Source: Bacteroidales bacterium UBA4772
Lineage (GTDB): Bacteria; Bacteroidota; Bacteroidia; Bacteroidales; VadinHA17
Direction: 5' to 3'
Length of the DNA: 64,000 nt
Assembly (NCBI GenBank): GCA_002403305.1
Contig: DHHM01000010.1
Coordinates: 62,001 to 126,000, forward strand
Position 1 is the stretch's first letter; every line of letters begins with the position of its first letter. Of this stretch, positions 1 through 7,928 are shown piece by piece. Under the pieces are notes generated by a model that saw only the letters and a program-made list of their open reading frames with translations, searched no databases and was not told the DNA's origin. Made by a program: the position numbers and the translations under genes.

Positions 1-227
1 TCGATATCAGGCATGAAAACGCAAAGAACGAGGTATACGGCATCAATGCCGGATGGCATATAGGCATCGGAATTGAATATGAGCTGGCTATAGACGCTTC
101 TATCGTTGCGGGACTGGGCTATGCCCAGGATTTCTTCGACATAACCAAAGACCTGGAGGATGCGAACCAGCTCGACGACAGGTCGGGTATCAGGATGGTA
201 AAGATCAGGCTGGGATTTAAATTCTGA
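1..227 (+). CDS. C-terminal end of an outer-membrane beta-barrel protein (partial)
   Basis: The frame that ends with TGA at 225-227 is open back to the window edge. The last 74 residues alternate hydrophobic and polar positions, contain glycine-rich strand-like segments (AGWHIGIGIEYEL, IVAGLGYAQDFFDI) and end in KIRLGFKF. A terminal phenylalanine after an amphipathic strand is the usual end of an outer-membrane barrel. This matches the PorT-like/OMP_b-brl_2 barrels common in Bacteroidota, but with only the tail visible the exact family is inferred. nadE starts 11 bases after the stop, so the two are probably co-transcribed. Confidence 0.65.
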   Translation, partial: DIRHENAKNEVYGINAGWHIGIGIEYELAIDASIVAGLGYAQDFFDITKDLEDANQLDDRSGIRMVKIRLGFKF

Positions 228-237
228 ACATCCGGCA

Positions 238-1899
238 ATGAGGGTTGCACTTGCACAGCTGAGTTATATCCCGGGTGATATCGCCGGCAACAGGAAGAAG
301 ATCATCTCCTCCATCGGTATTGCGAAAAGCGGGGGAGCCGATCTCATAGTCTTCTCCGAGCTCGCCGTCACCGGCTACCCGCCCCTTGACCTGCTGCTCC
401 GGAGTGATATTGTCAATGCCTCCATGGCATCAGTGGAGGAGATCGCCTTACATTGCACGGGAATAGCCGCCATCGTTGGAGGCCCCTCCCCAAATACCGG
501 ACTCTACGGCAAAAGCCTGCACAACTCCGCCTTCTTCCTGCAGGACGGCAGGGTGAAAGCCGTGACCTCCAAGACCCTCCTGCCTACCTACGACATCTTT
601 GACGAAGACAGGTACTTCCAGCCCGGTAACATCTTCCGGACAGTGGAACTGAACGGAACCAGGATAGCAATAACCATCTGTGAGGATATATGGGACGAGC
701 AGCCTTTCGGCGACAAGGGCCTCTGGCGGCTTTACAGCGTCACACCACTTGATGAGATCATGAAGGAGAATCCCTCCCTGATAATTAATATCGCTGCCAA
801 CCCATTCTCTCATAACAGGATAAAGATCAGGGAAGAGGTTTTCTCCAGAAATGCCCGGGAGTACGGTAAACCTCTCATATCAGTCAACCAGGCAGGCGGC
901 TATACCGAACTGATTTTCGACGGATCGTCAGTACTGATCGGTTCTGACGGGACCGTGCTCGAGAGACTGGCATTCTGTAAGGAAGAGGTAAGGATAGTCG
1001 ACGTGCCCTCCCCGGGAGACAAAAGGGAACAGTACTCCTGCCCGGCAGGTTTCCCTGAAGATATGACCGCACATGTACACCGTGCACTGGTGACGGGCAT
1101 AAGGGACTTCTTTGCCAAGAGCGGACTCAAGAAGGCGATAGTGGGTCTGTCAGGCGGTATTGACTCGGCTGTGGTCCTTGCCCTGGCTGCGGAAGCCCTG
1201 GGGCCTGAGAACACCCTCTCACTGCTGATGCCGTCTGTATGGTCATCTGACCACTCCGTGGCCGACTCCGTTAAGATGGCCGAAACATTGGGAGCACCCT
1301 GCCACATCGTTAGTATTGAAGAGGCCCGGCAGGCGGTCGACAAAACCCTGAAACCCTTCTTTGCCGGCAGTGAACCCGACGTGACCGAGGAGAATATCCA
1401 GTCGAGACTGCGGGCAGTGATGCTGATGGCTTTTGCAAACAAGTTCGGGCATGTGCTCCTCAACACTTCCAACAAAAGCGAAGCCGCGACAGGCTACGGC
1501 ACACTCTACGGTGACATGGCCGGTGGACTTTCGGTCATTGGCGACCTGTACAAAACAGAGGTATACCGACTGGCTGAAGAGATAAACTCGCAAAGGGAGA
1601 TTATCCCCCATGCCATCCTCGTCAAGCCCCCTTCGGCAGAACTGAAACCCGACCAGTTTGACACTGACACACTGCCACCCTACCACCTGCTCGACCCCGT
1701 GCTCTACAGCTATATAGATCTTGAGAGGTCAGCAGACCATATTATCGGGGAAGGATTTGACCCGGAACTGGTGGAAAAGGTGATCAGGCTGGTACGCATC
1801 AGCGAGTTCAAAAGAAAACAGACTCCCCCTATCCTGCGCGTCTCCGCAAAAGCATTCGGCAGCGGCAGGAGAATACCTATCGTGGCCAGTTACCGTTGA
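238..1899 (+). CDS. nadE: Glutamine-dependent NAD+ synthetase
   Basis: Makes NAD+ from deamido-NAD+, ATP and glutamine in the cytoplasm. The 553 residues hold two domains. An N-terminal nitrilase-type amidotransferase carries the E-K-C triad (E41 in SELAVTGYPP, K112 in SKTLLP, C148 in TICEDIWD). A C-terminal synthetase domain has the ATP-binding SGGIDS loop at 305-310. Length and domain order are those of the two-domain bacterial enzyme. The ATG is 11 bases after the preceding stop, which suggests translation in series with the barrel gene. No odd features seen. Confidence 0.96.
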   Translation: MRVALAQLSYIPGDIAGNRKKIISSIGIAKSGGADLIVFSELAVTGYPPLDLLLRSDIVNASMASVEEIALHCTGIAAIVGGPSPNTGLYGKSLHNSAFFLQDGRVKAVTSKTLLPTYDIFDEDRYFQPGNIFRTVELNGTRIAITICEDIWDEQPFGDKGLWRLYSVTPLDEIMKENPSLIINIAANPFSHNRIKIREEVFSRNAREYGKPLISVNQAGGYTELIFDGSSVLIGSDGTVLERLAFCKEEVRIVDVPSPGDKREQYSCPAGFPEDMTAHVHRALVTGIRDFFAKSGLKKAIVGLSGGIDSAVVLALAAEALGPENTLSLLMPSVWSSDHSVADSVKMAETLGAPCHIVSIEEARQAVDKTLKPFFAGSEPDVTEENIQSRLRAVMLMAFANKFGHVLLNTSNKSEAATGYGTLYGDMAGGLSVIGDLYKTEVYRLAEEINSQREIIPHAILVKPPSAELKPDQFDTDTLPPYHLLDPVLYSYIDLERSADHIIGEGFDPELVEKVIRLVRISEFKRKQTPPILRVSAKAFGSGRRIPIVASYR

Positions 1900-1977
1900 C
1901 TATCCCCGGTCACCTCCAACTACTTGTACTTTAGTGTGTTAAAAAGTGTTAATTTCCACCTGGGCCAACATTTTTAA

Positions 1978-1985
1978 TATCTTTG
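1978..1985 (+). promoter_or_regulatory. Bacteroidota -7 promoter box for the Crp/Fnr gene
   Basis: TATCTTTG is an exact match to the Bacteroidota -7 element TAnnTTTG. It lies 25 bases before the ATG at 2011. No clear -33 element was picked out. Confidence 0.7.
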
Positions 1986-2010
1986 CATATGTTATTCAAC
2001 ATACGGGGAA

Positions 2011-2712
2011 ATGGTTTATAGTGATCCTTACATGGAACAGTGCCTTGAGGGCCCTTTTTCGCTTTTCAGGGAACTGTCTGACGAAGAGAAGGAGTTTCTG
2101 CTTCGTGATCACATCTGCTCATCTTTCAAGAAAGGGGATGTTATCTTTACCGAGGGGGCCAGGCCTGCCGGTCTTTACTGTCTCGCCTACGGCAAGGTGA
2201 AGGTGTTCAAGGAGGGCATCGGAGGCAGGGAACAGATCATAAGGATGATCAGGCCTCAGGGACTCATGGGCTTTTCCGCCATCATTGCAGGCACCGGGTA
2301 TTATGCCTCGGCAGTAGCCATTGAAGAATCGGGTGTCTGTCGGATCGACAGCAATCAGTTCCTGAAGCTCCTGCAGCGCAATTCCGACCTCTCCATCAAG
2401 CTCATGCGTATGATGGCACTTGAATTATCCTTCTCCAGTAAAAGAACGGTATCCCTGACCCAGAAACATATAAGGGGCCGGCTTGCTGAGTCACTGCTGG
2501 TACTGCGTGACACCTACGGAGTCGAGAATGACGGTAAGACCATCAGGGCCTATGTCTCCAGGGAAGACCTGGCATGTCTCTCAAACATGACCACCTCCAA
2601 TGCCATCAGAACCCTCTCGATGTTTGCCACCGAGTCAGTAATTGCCCTGGAAGGCAAAAGAATCAGCATTGTAGATCCTGCAAGACTCGAGAAGATCAGC
2701 CACATGGGCTGA
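2011..2712 (+). CDS. Crp/Fnr family transcriptional regulator
   Basis: A 233-residue cytoplasmic DNA-binding regulator. Residues about 18-125 form a cyclic-nucleotide-type sensor barrel (KKGDVIFTEG, GLYCLAYGKVKVFKEG). They are followed by the long dimer helix (LSIKLMRMMALELSFS) and a winged helix with recognition region YVSREDLACLSNMTTSNAIRTL at about 181-202. Cysteines at 11, 36, 57, 110 and 189 do not form the classic FNR N-terminal cluster, so the ligand is unknown. It has its own promoter box and is convergent with tdk, three bases away, so it is probably monocistronic. Family assignment is secure; the regulon is not. Confidence 0.9.
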   Translation: MVYSDPYMEQCLEGPFSLFRELSDEEKEFLLRDHICSSFKKGDVIFTEGARPAGLYCLAYGKVKVFKEGIGGREQIIRMIRPQGLMGFSAIIAGTGYYASAVAIEESGVCRIDSNQFLKLLQRNSDLSIKLMRMMALELSFSSKRTVSLTQKHIRGRLAESLLVLRDTYGVENDGKTIRAYVSREDLACLSNMTTSNAIRTLSMFATESVIALEGKRISIVDPARLEKISHMG

Positions 2713-2715
2713 CGG

Positions 2716-3297
2716 TCATCGTCTGACCGCCTCCAGGTAACATGAACGGCACAGGGGCTCGTAAATATCCTTCTCACCCAGCACCACCACCTTCTCGTCA
2801 TCGGTCTTTCGGTGTGAATAATGGGCAAGGTTGCCGCACCTGACACATATCGCATGTACCTTGGTCACATACTCGGCTATCGCCATCAGCGCAGGCATGG
2901 GTCCGAAGGGTTTGCCTGCAAAATCCATGTCGAGCCCTGCCACGATCACCCTTGTGCCCGAATCCGCAAGGGACGAACAGACCTCCGGAAGAGTGTCGTC
3001 AAAGAACTGGGCCTCGTCTATGCCAACAACCTCAACGCCGGCAGCCAGAAGCAGTATCGACGAGGTATTCTCAACGGGGGTGGAAACGATCGACTTCTCA
3101 TCGTGTGACACTACCCTGGTCTCCGAGTATCTGGTGTCAAGTGACGGTTTGAAGATCTCAACCCTGAGGCCGGCATACATGGCCCTGCGCACCCTTCGGA
3201 TCAGCTCCTCGGTCTTGCCTGAGAACATCGACCCCGCTATAACCTCGACAGATCCGCGCTTGCCTGCATTGAGGACTGAATTTTCGAGAAACTCCAT
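2716..3297 (-). CDS. tdk: Thymidine kinase
   Basis: Phosphorylates thymidine to dTMP for nucleotide salvage. The 193 residues match type II (TK1-like) kinases: P-loop GSMFSGKT at 22-29, the DEAQFF motif at 94-99 with the likely catalytic Glu95, and a zinc-binding lasso using C151-x2-C154 and C183-x2-C186. The gene ends three bases from the convergent crp-like gene. Its start region faces the promoter of the divergent gene at 3414, and the two promoters may overlap (3367-3381). Confidence 0.95.
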   Translation of the reverse strand: MEFLENSVLNAGKRGSVEVIAGSMFSGKTEELIRRVRRAMYAGLRVEIFKPSLDTRYSETRVVSHDEKSIVSTPVENTSSILLLAAGVEVVGIDEAQFFDDTLPEVCSSLADSGTRVIVAGLDMDFAGKPFGPMPALMAIAEYVTKVHAICVRCGNLAHYSHRKTDDEKVVVLGEKDIYEPLCRSCYLEAVRR

Positions 3298-3366
3298 ACT
3301 TAAGCTCTGGGTTAGGCCGTTCAGTATTGTGACACTATTATTAAGGCTGAGAAGATCAGAATTAAT

Positions 3367-3381
3367 TACTTTTGCAAAATA
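3367..3381. promoter_or_regulatory. Possible overlapping divergent promoter between tdk and the 3414 gene
   Basis: On the plus strand 3367-3374 reads TACTTTTG, an exact TAnnTTTG box. The minus strand of 3381-3374 reads TATTTTGC, a box with one spacer base missing. The 15 bases are nearly palindromic, so one short site could serve both directions. The plus-strand box is well supported; the minus-strand use is inference. Confidence 0.5.
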
Positions 3382-3413
3382 AAGAAAACGATCATTATAA
3401 AAAACAAAGAGAG

Positions 3414-4325
3414 ATGGATTTCACAAAAGCAGTAGGTATTATAGGAAGGGATCTGGAGGAGGCGATTGCAATGCTTGACCAGCTCTCGGAAGTACCCGGC
3501 TCGCATATTGCAGAGACCGAGCTGGCAAAGTCGAGGATCCGCAGTGCATCTGACATGCTGAAGCTCCTCCCCGGGCTGTACGGTGCCGGCGAAGCCCGAA
3601 CGGCAGGCCATTCAGTTGTGACCGGCGAGTCGAAGAGCGTGATTGTCGAGACTGCCGAAAAGGCGGTGACAACCGGGAAAAGTGTGACCGCCGAGACCGC
3701 AGACGAGGCGGCGACAATTGAGAAAAGCATGACCGCAGACGAGGCGGCGACAATTGAGAAAAGCATGACCGCAGAAGAGGCGGCGACAATTGAGAAAAGT
3801 GCGACATCAGCGACCGTTGAGAAGGAAGTGACAACGGAGAGGAAGGTCACGATTGAGAATAGTGAGGTGGCAGAACAGAGAGGAGTGATTGAAACGGCAG
3901 CCCCTCAGGCAAGTGTTGAGCCTGAAAAAGATGAATCCGAAACCGTGAAGAGCCCTGCCGGGTCAAAAGCCAGGCCGCATGAGAGTGTAAAGGCGATACT
4001 GGCCGACAGGTTCGGAGTGACGGGAACCCTTGGAGAAAAGATGTTTTCATCAAGAAAGGATGAGGTGGTTACCTCCGTAATGCACAGCAAGCCTATAGCT
4101 GATATCGCTGCCGCAATCGGCATCAATGACAAGTTCTACTACATACGTGAGCTCTTCAGCGGTGATGCGGCAGCTTACGGTGACGTTGTCAGCAGGCTGA
4201 ATGCGGCCGCATCACTCGGTGAAGCGATGAAGATACTCGACGAGAGCACCGTCATGGGCTCCGACCCCGCGGCACAGTCGTCGTTTGTTGATGTGGTACG
4301 AAGAAAATTCAGTCTGAATGTCTAA
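3414..4325 (+). CDS. Bacteroidota-specific protein of unknown function with a 12-residue repeat linker
   Basis: 303 residues, starting at the ATG at 3414. A TTG 42 bases further upstream lies inside the promoter box and cannot be the start. A helical N-terminus ([20 protein letters not shown]) is followed by a charged Thr/Ala/Glu-rich linker with three near-identical 12-residue repeats ([12 protein letters not shown] type, about residues 95-130). The C-terminal domain (about 190-303) includes [17 protein letters not shown] recall similar C-terminal domains in uncharacterised Bacteroidales proteins but know of no function. It overlaps rsmI by 8 bases, so the two are co-translated. No signal peptide or membrane segment. 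Confidence 0.75.
   Translation: MDFTKAVGIIGRDLEEAIAMLDQLSEVPGSHIAETELAKSRIRSASDMLKLLPGLYGAGEARTAGHSVVTGESKSVIVETAEKAVTTGKSVTAETADEAATIEKSMTADEAATIEKSMTAEEAATIEKSATSATVEKEVTTERKVTIENSEVAEQRGVIETAAPQASVEPEKDESETVKSPAGSKARPHESVKAILADRFGVTGTLGEKMFSSRKDEVVTSVMHSKPIADIAAAIGINDKFYYIRELFSGDAAAYGDVVSRLNAAASLGEAMKILDESTVMGSDPAAQSSFVDVVRRKFSLNV
3696..3803 (+). repeat. Three 36-bp in-frame tandem repeats
   Basis: Units 3696-3731 and 3732-3767 are identical. Unit 3768-3803 differs at only a few bases. 36 is a multiple of three, so copy-number change would lengthen or shorten the linker without a frameshift. Confidence 0.9.
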
Positions 4326-5022
4326 GCTGATCCTGGTACCTACTCCAATAGGCAACCTGGGTGATATTACCGTGCGTGCCCTCGAGGTGCTCAAATCGGC
4401 TGACCTGATCCTTGCCGAAGACACCAGGAAGAGCCGCATACTGCTTGACCACTATGGCATAAGGGTTCCTCTCCGTTCGCACCACAAGTTCAATGAACAC
4501 AAGACCATTGAGTCGCTCTGTGACCTGATGGAAAGAGGCACGGTCACGGCTCTCATCACCGATGCCGGTACCCCGGGCATCTCCGATCCGGGATTCCTGC
4601 TGGTACGCATGTGCATCGAGCGGGATATCCCCGTTGAGTCGCTCCCCGGCCCCACAGCATTCGTCCCGGCACTGGTAAACTCCGGGTTGCCGTCAGACCG
4701 CTTCTGCTTCGAGGGATTCCTGCCGCAGAAGAAGGGCAGGCAGAAGAGGATCTCAGCCCTGGCCGGCGAGGAGAGAACAATGATATTTTATGAATCGCAC
4801 TTCAGGCTGGTAAAGACCCTTGAAGAGCTGGCAGCAGCGCTCGGCGCTGAACGCCGCGCCACTGTATCAAGGGAACTGACAAAGAAGTTCGAGGAGACGG
4901 TACGGGGCAGCCTCTCATCACTGGCAGCACATTTCCGCGAGACAGCCCCGCGGGGCGAGATAGTGATAACAGTAGCAGGCTCCCGCGATAAAACCGCAGG
5001 TCAGGTCACGGGATCAGAATAG
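4318..5022 (+). CDS. rsmI: 16S rRNA 2'-O-ribose C1402 methyltransferase
   Basis: Methylates the 2'-OH of C1402 in the decoding centre of 16S rRNA, using S-adenosylmethionine. The 234 residues begin with the diagnostic LVPTPIGNLGDIT and carry LAEDTRKS, ALITDAGTPGISDPG (about 78-92) and PGPTAFVPAL (about 110-119), the tetrapyrrole-methylase-like SAM site. The start overlaps the upstream gene by 8 bases and the 3' end overlaps convergent dnaB by 9 bases. It is slightly shorter than the E. coli enzyme, which is normal for this phylum. Confidence 0.95.
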   Translation: MSKLILVPTPIGNLGDITVRALEVLKSADLILAEDTRKSRILLDHYGIRVPLRSHHKFNEHKTIESLCDLMERGTVTALITDAGTPGISDPGFLLVRMCIERDIPVESLPGPTAFVPALVNSGLPSDRFCFEGFLPQKKGRQKRISALAGEERTMIFYESHFRLVKTLEELAAALGAERRATVSRELTKKFEETVRGSLSSLAAHFRETAPRGEIVITVAGSRDKTAGQVTGSE

Positions 5023-6540
5023 CGGCTTGCGGCCGTTGTCGTCCGGGGAGAAGTCGCTGTAGTCTGACGAGAGATCATCATTCATCTTTGACCCCAGGGT
5101 GTATACCCCTCCCGGCGCCGCGTCGGGGTAGCTGACCTCACTGCCGAAGTCGTCAGGCTCAACAAAGGTGGCACGATCCTCCTTGAAGTAAAGGAGTATC
5201 TCATCAGTAGGACCGTTACGGTTTTTGGCAAGGATAATATCAGCATGACCCTTTGTCGACTGTCCGTCCTCGAACTGCGACACCCCCATCTTCTCAGGCC
5301 TGTGGATAAAGACAACCATGTCGGCGTCCTGTTCAATGGCACCTGACTCACGAAGGTCGGAGAGCATGGGCTTCTTGTTGCCCCCGCGTGTCTCCACCGA
5401 CCTGTTGAGCTGCGAGAGAGCCAGCACAGGCACCGCCAGCTCCTTGGCGATGCTCTTCAGCGAACGGGAGATGGAGCTCACCTCCTGCTCGCGGCTGCCC
5501 GCATCGGGCGGACCGGTCATCAGCTGAAGGTAGTCGACAACCACCAGGTCAAGCTTACCCTGGGCCTTGAGCCTGCGGCATTTGGCCCTCAGCTCAAAGA
5601 CCGAGATGGCCGGAGTGTCATCAATATATATCGGGGCCTCGGTGAGTGCTTTGATGCGTGACTCAAGCAGCGACCACTCTTCTGCTGAGAGCTTGCCGTT
5701 GCGGATCTTCTCGCCGGGGATCTCTGTCTCGGATACAATGAGCCTGTTAACCAGCTGTATGGCTGCCATCTCAAGCGAGAAGATCGCCACCTTCCTGCCG
5801 TGTTCGATGGCCATGTTGCGTGCCATGGTCAGGGCAAAGGCAGTCTTGCCCATCGAGGGCCTGGCGGCAATGATCACCAGCTCGGACTTCTGCCATCCGG
5901 AAGTGAGCCTGTCAAGCTTCGTAAAGCCCGAAGGTACGCCCACAAGAGCATCCTCCTTCTTGCCCAGCTCCTCTATCTCCGACAGTGCCTGCTTGATGAC
6001 CTCATGGATGGGGGCAACCTCATGCTTGATATTGCCCTCGGCAATACGGAACAGCTCATCCTCACTCTTGTCAAGCAGCTCGGTGACATCAAGCGTGTCC
6101 TCATAAACCATATTCTGAATGAGAGTGGCTGCCCGTATCAGCTCACGCTGAATATACTTCTGCAGCACAATCCGGGCATGATACTCTATGTTGGCGGCAG
6201 AGACAATCCTCGATGTAAGCTCGGTAAGATAGACTGCGCCGCCGGCCTCGTCAAGATCATTGACCCTCTTCAACTCCTGGGTGACGGTCAGCAGGTCTAT
6301 CGGCTGATCACGCTTATTAAGCTCAAAGATGGCGGCAAAGATCTTCTGATGCGCTGCAGAATAGAAGACCTCGGGCCTGAGCATGTCAACGACCATCCTG
6401 GCTGCCTCTATCTCCAGCATCGCTGCACCAAGAACAGCCTCTTCCATCTCTGGCGACTGAGGCGGCACACGGCCACCCTCAGGTATGACAACCACCGAAG
6501 ACCTTTTATCCTGCCTTCCTCTTGAAGTTACCTGTGACAT
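5014..6540 (-). CDS. dnaB: Replicative DNA helicase DnaB
   Basis: Hexameric 5'-3' helicase that unwinds the chromosome at the replication fork. The 508 residues contain the N-terminal DnaB domain (PQSPEMEEAVLGAAML), a linker, and a RecA-like domain with Walker A RPSMGKTA at about 227-234, Walker B LVVVDYLQLM, and the DLRESGAIEQDADMV segment. No intein is present. The C-terminal tail is acidic and low-complexity (DDLSSDYSDFSPDDNG). It has a promoter box 60 bases upstream and overlaps convergent rsmI by 9 bases. Confidence 0.96.
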   Translation of the reverse strand: MSQVTSRGRQDKRSSVVVIPEGGRVPPQSPEMEEAVLGAAMLEIEAARMVVDMLRPEVFYSAAHQKIFAAIFELNKRDQPIDLLTVTQELKRVNDLDEAGGAVYLTELTSRIVSAANIEYHARIVLQKYIQRELIRAATLIQNMVYEDTLDVTELLDKSEDELFRIAEGNIKHEVAPIHEVIKQALSEIEELGKKEDALVGVPSGFTKLDRLTSGWQKSELVIIAARPSMGKTAFALTMARNMAIEHGRKVAIFSLEMAAIQLVNRLIVSETEIPGEKIRNGKLSAEEWSLLESRIKALTEAPIYIDDTPAISVFELRAKCRRLKAQGKLDLVVVDYLQLMTGPPDAGSREQEVSSISRSLKSIAKELAVPVLALSQLNRSVETRGGNKKPMLSDLRESGAIEQDADMVVFIHRPEKMGVSQFEDGQSTKGHADIILAKNRNGPTDEILLYFKEDRATFVEPDDFGSEVSYPDAAPGGVYTLGSKMNDDLSSDYSDFSPDDNGRKPLF

Positions 6541-6599
6541 TAAATATTAAATTGTTAATCAGTTGGTTAGAAATTAAATCCGGATACTCCCGCCGTGGT

Positions 6600-6607
6600 C
6601 AAATTTA
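6600..6607 (-). promoter_or_regulatory. Bacteroidota -7 promoter box for dnaB
   Basis: The minus strand reads TAAATTTG, an exact TAnnTTTG match, 60 bases ahead of the dnaB ATG. Confidence 0.6.
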
Positions 6608-6724
6608 ACAATAACAACAGTCAGGATTCCAACTCTTCTCTTTTTTGTTTCAAACAGCAGTTGTTAAAAAGATGTTGAAAACGGATAATATGGTGAAAGA
6701 TGAGGATATTTGAAAAGGTTGGTA

Positions 6725-6732
6725 TATTTTTG
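6725..6732 (+). promoter_or_regulatory. Bacteroidota -7 promoter box for ispE
   Basis: TATTTTTG, an exact TAnnTTTG match, 22 bases before the ispE ATG at 6755. dnaB and ispE are divergent across this 214-base gap, each with its own box. Confidence 0.65.
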
Positions 6733-6754
6733 ATCTCATAAGAGAGGGGCGGTT

Positions 6755-7579
6755 ATGGTTGTATTTCCCGGAGCCAAGATAAACATAGGGTTAAGGATCG
6801 TTGAAAAGCGGCCTGACGGGTATCATAATATAGAGACCTTCTTCTACCCTGTTGCACTGGCTGACGCTCTGGAGTTCGTTGTAAGGAAAGACAGCAGGAG
6901 GAGTGACACCCTGACGGTCACCGGGGTGATGGAGGAGGGCGATCCGGAAGACAATCTTGTCATGAAGGCCGTAAAGCTGATGCGCCGTTCGTTCGATTTC
7001 CCCTTTCTGCGTATTCATCTGCACAAGAGCATCCCTGTGGGTGCCGGCCTGGGCGGCGGGTCATCCGATGCTGCAGGCATGCTTAAGGCGCTGAACAGGT
7101 ATTTCAGTTTCGGGCTCAACTTCGAGGAGCTGCGCTCCTTCGCCGGCAGGCTTGGCAGTGACGCTCCCTTCTTTATCGACAACACCCCGTCGTTTGCCGA
7201 AGGTGTGGGTAACATACTGTCGGAATTCCCCCTCGATCTCAGCCCCTGGCACATCACACTGCTCTACCCTGACCTTAATATCAGCACTGCCGGGGCCTAT
7301 GCCGGATGTCATCCCGACCCGGGAGGAGAGTCGCTCAGACAGCTTCTGAGCCTCCCGCTGACTGAATGGAGAGAGAGAGTTGTAAATGATTTTGAGCCGG
7401 GCATTATCAGCCGTTACCCCAGGATAGCCCATCTGAAGGATGCACTCTATGAGGCAGGCGCCATCTATGCATCCTTGTCGGGCAGCGGATCTTCAGTATA
7501 CGGCATCTTCAGCAAACCGCCGGAACTGCCGCGCGAGGTCTCACAATACCTCCTCAAAACGGCCGGAGAGATGCAATAA
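6755..7579 (+). CDS. ispE: 4-diphosphocytidyl-2-C-methyl-D-erythritol kinase
   Basis: GHMP kinase of the non-mevalonate (MEP) isoprenoid pathway; phosphorylates CDP-methylerythritol. The 274 residues show the N-terminal FPGAKINIGLRIVEKRPDGYHN with the substrate-binding lysine, the ATP loop PVGAGLGGGSSDAAG at 94-108, a GSDAPFF motif, and the C-terminal GSGSSVYGIF. The 3' end lies 6 bases from the convergent biotin-carrier gene. No other MEP gene is nearby. Confidence 0.95.
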   Translation: MVVFPGAKINIGLRIVEKRPDGYHNIETFFYPVALADALEFVVRKDSRRSDTLTVTGVMEEGDPEDNLVMKAVKLMRRSFDFPFLRIHLHKSIPVGAGLGGGSSDAAGMLKALNRYFSFGLNFEELRSFAGRLGSDAPFFIDNTPSFAEGVGNILSEFPLDLSPWHITLLYPDLNISTAGAYAGCHPDPGGESLRQLLSLPLTEWRERVVNDFEPGIISRYPRIAHLKDALYEAGAIYASLSGSGSSVYGIFSKPPELPREVSQYLLKTAGEMQ

Positions 7580-7585
7580 GCCGCC

Positions 7586-7921
7586 TCAGCAACACTCTAT
7601 CACTGCCAGCACTGCTCCCTTCGACACCCTGTCTCCCGGTATTACGTTGACGGCAGTCACTTTTCCGGTTATATGGCTCTTAAGCCTGTTCTTCATCTTC
7701 ATGGCATCGAGGATCAATATATCGTCACCCTCATTCACCGTGTCGCCCACACTGACCATAACCTCTACCACCGTTCCGGGGATGAAGCTGCTGATCAGGC
7801 CCGGATCGGCAGGGGCGTAGGGCTTGCGCGCAGCATGACGCTGGCTGATCCTGGTGGTATACCAGGTGTGGTCTATGTTAAGCCTGTCGTTCGCTCTCTT
7901 TTCCATATCGTCGCTTGTCAT
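7586..7921 (-). CDS. Biotin carboxyl carrier protein of an acyl-CoA carboxylase or decarboxylase
   Basis: A 111-residue carrier whose C-terminal half is a biotinyl/lipoyl domain with the biotin attachment site at LDAMKM (Lys75), preceded by a proline/alanine hinge (RKPYAPADPG). The start used is the ATG at 7921, seven bases after the mmdA stop. An in-frame ATG at 7948 (inside mmdA) would add MAYHPSDYL, and 7906 is a third option. The open frame extends to 8080, but that part lies within mmdA coding sequence and looks non-biological. It is coupled to mmdA, which supplies the carboxyltransferase. Whether the complex makes or splits a carboxyl group cannot be told from this pair. Confidence 0.88.
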   Translation of the reverse strand: MTSDDMEKRANDRLNIDHTWYTTRISQRHAARKPYAPADPGLISSFIPGTVVEVMVSVGDTVNEGDDILILDAMKMKNRLKSHITGKVTAVNVIPGDRVSKGAVLAVIECC

Positions 7922-7928
7922 GAGATAA

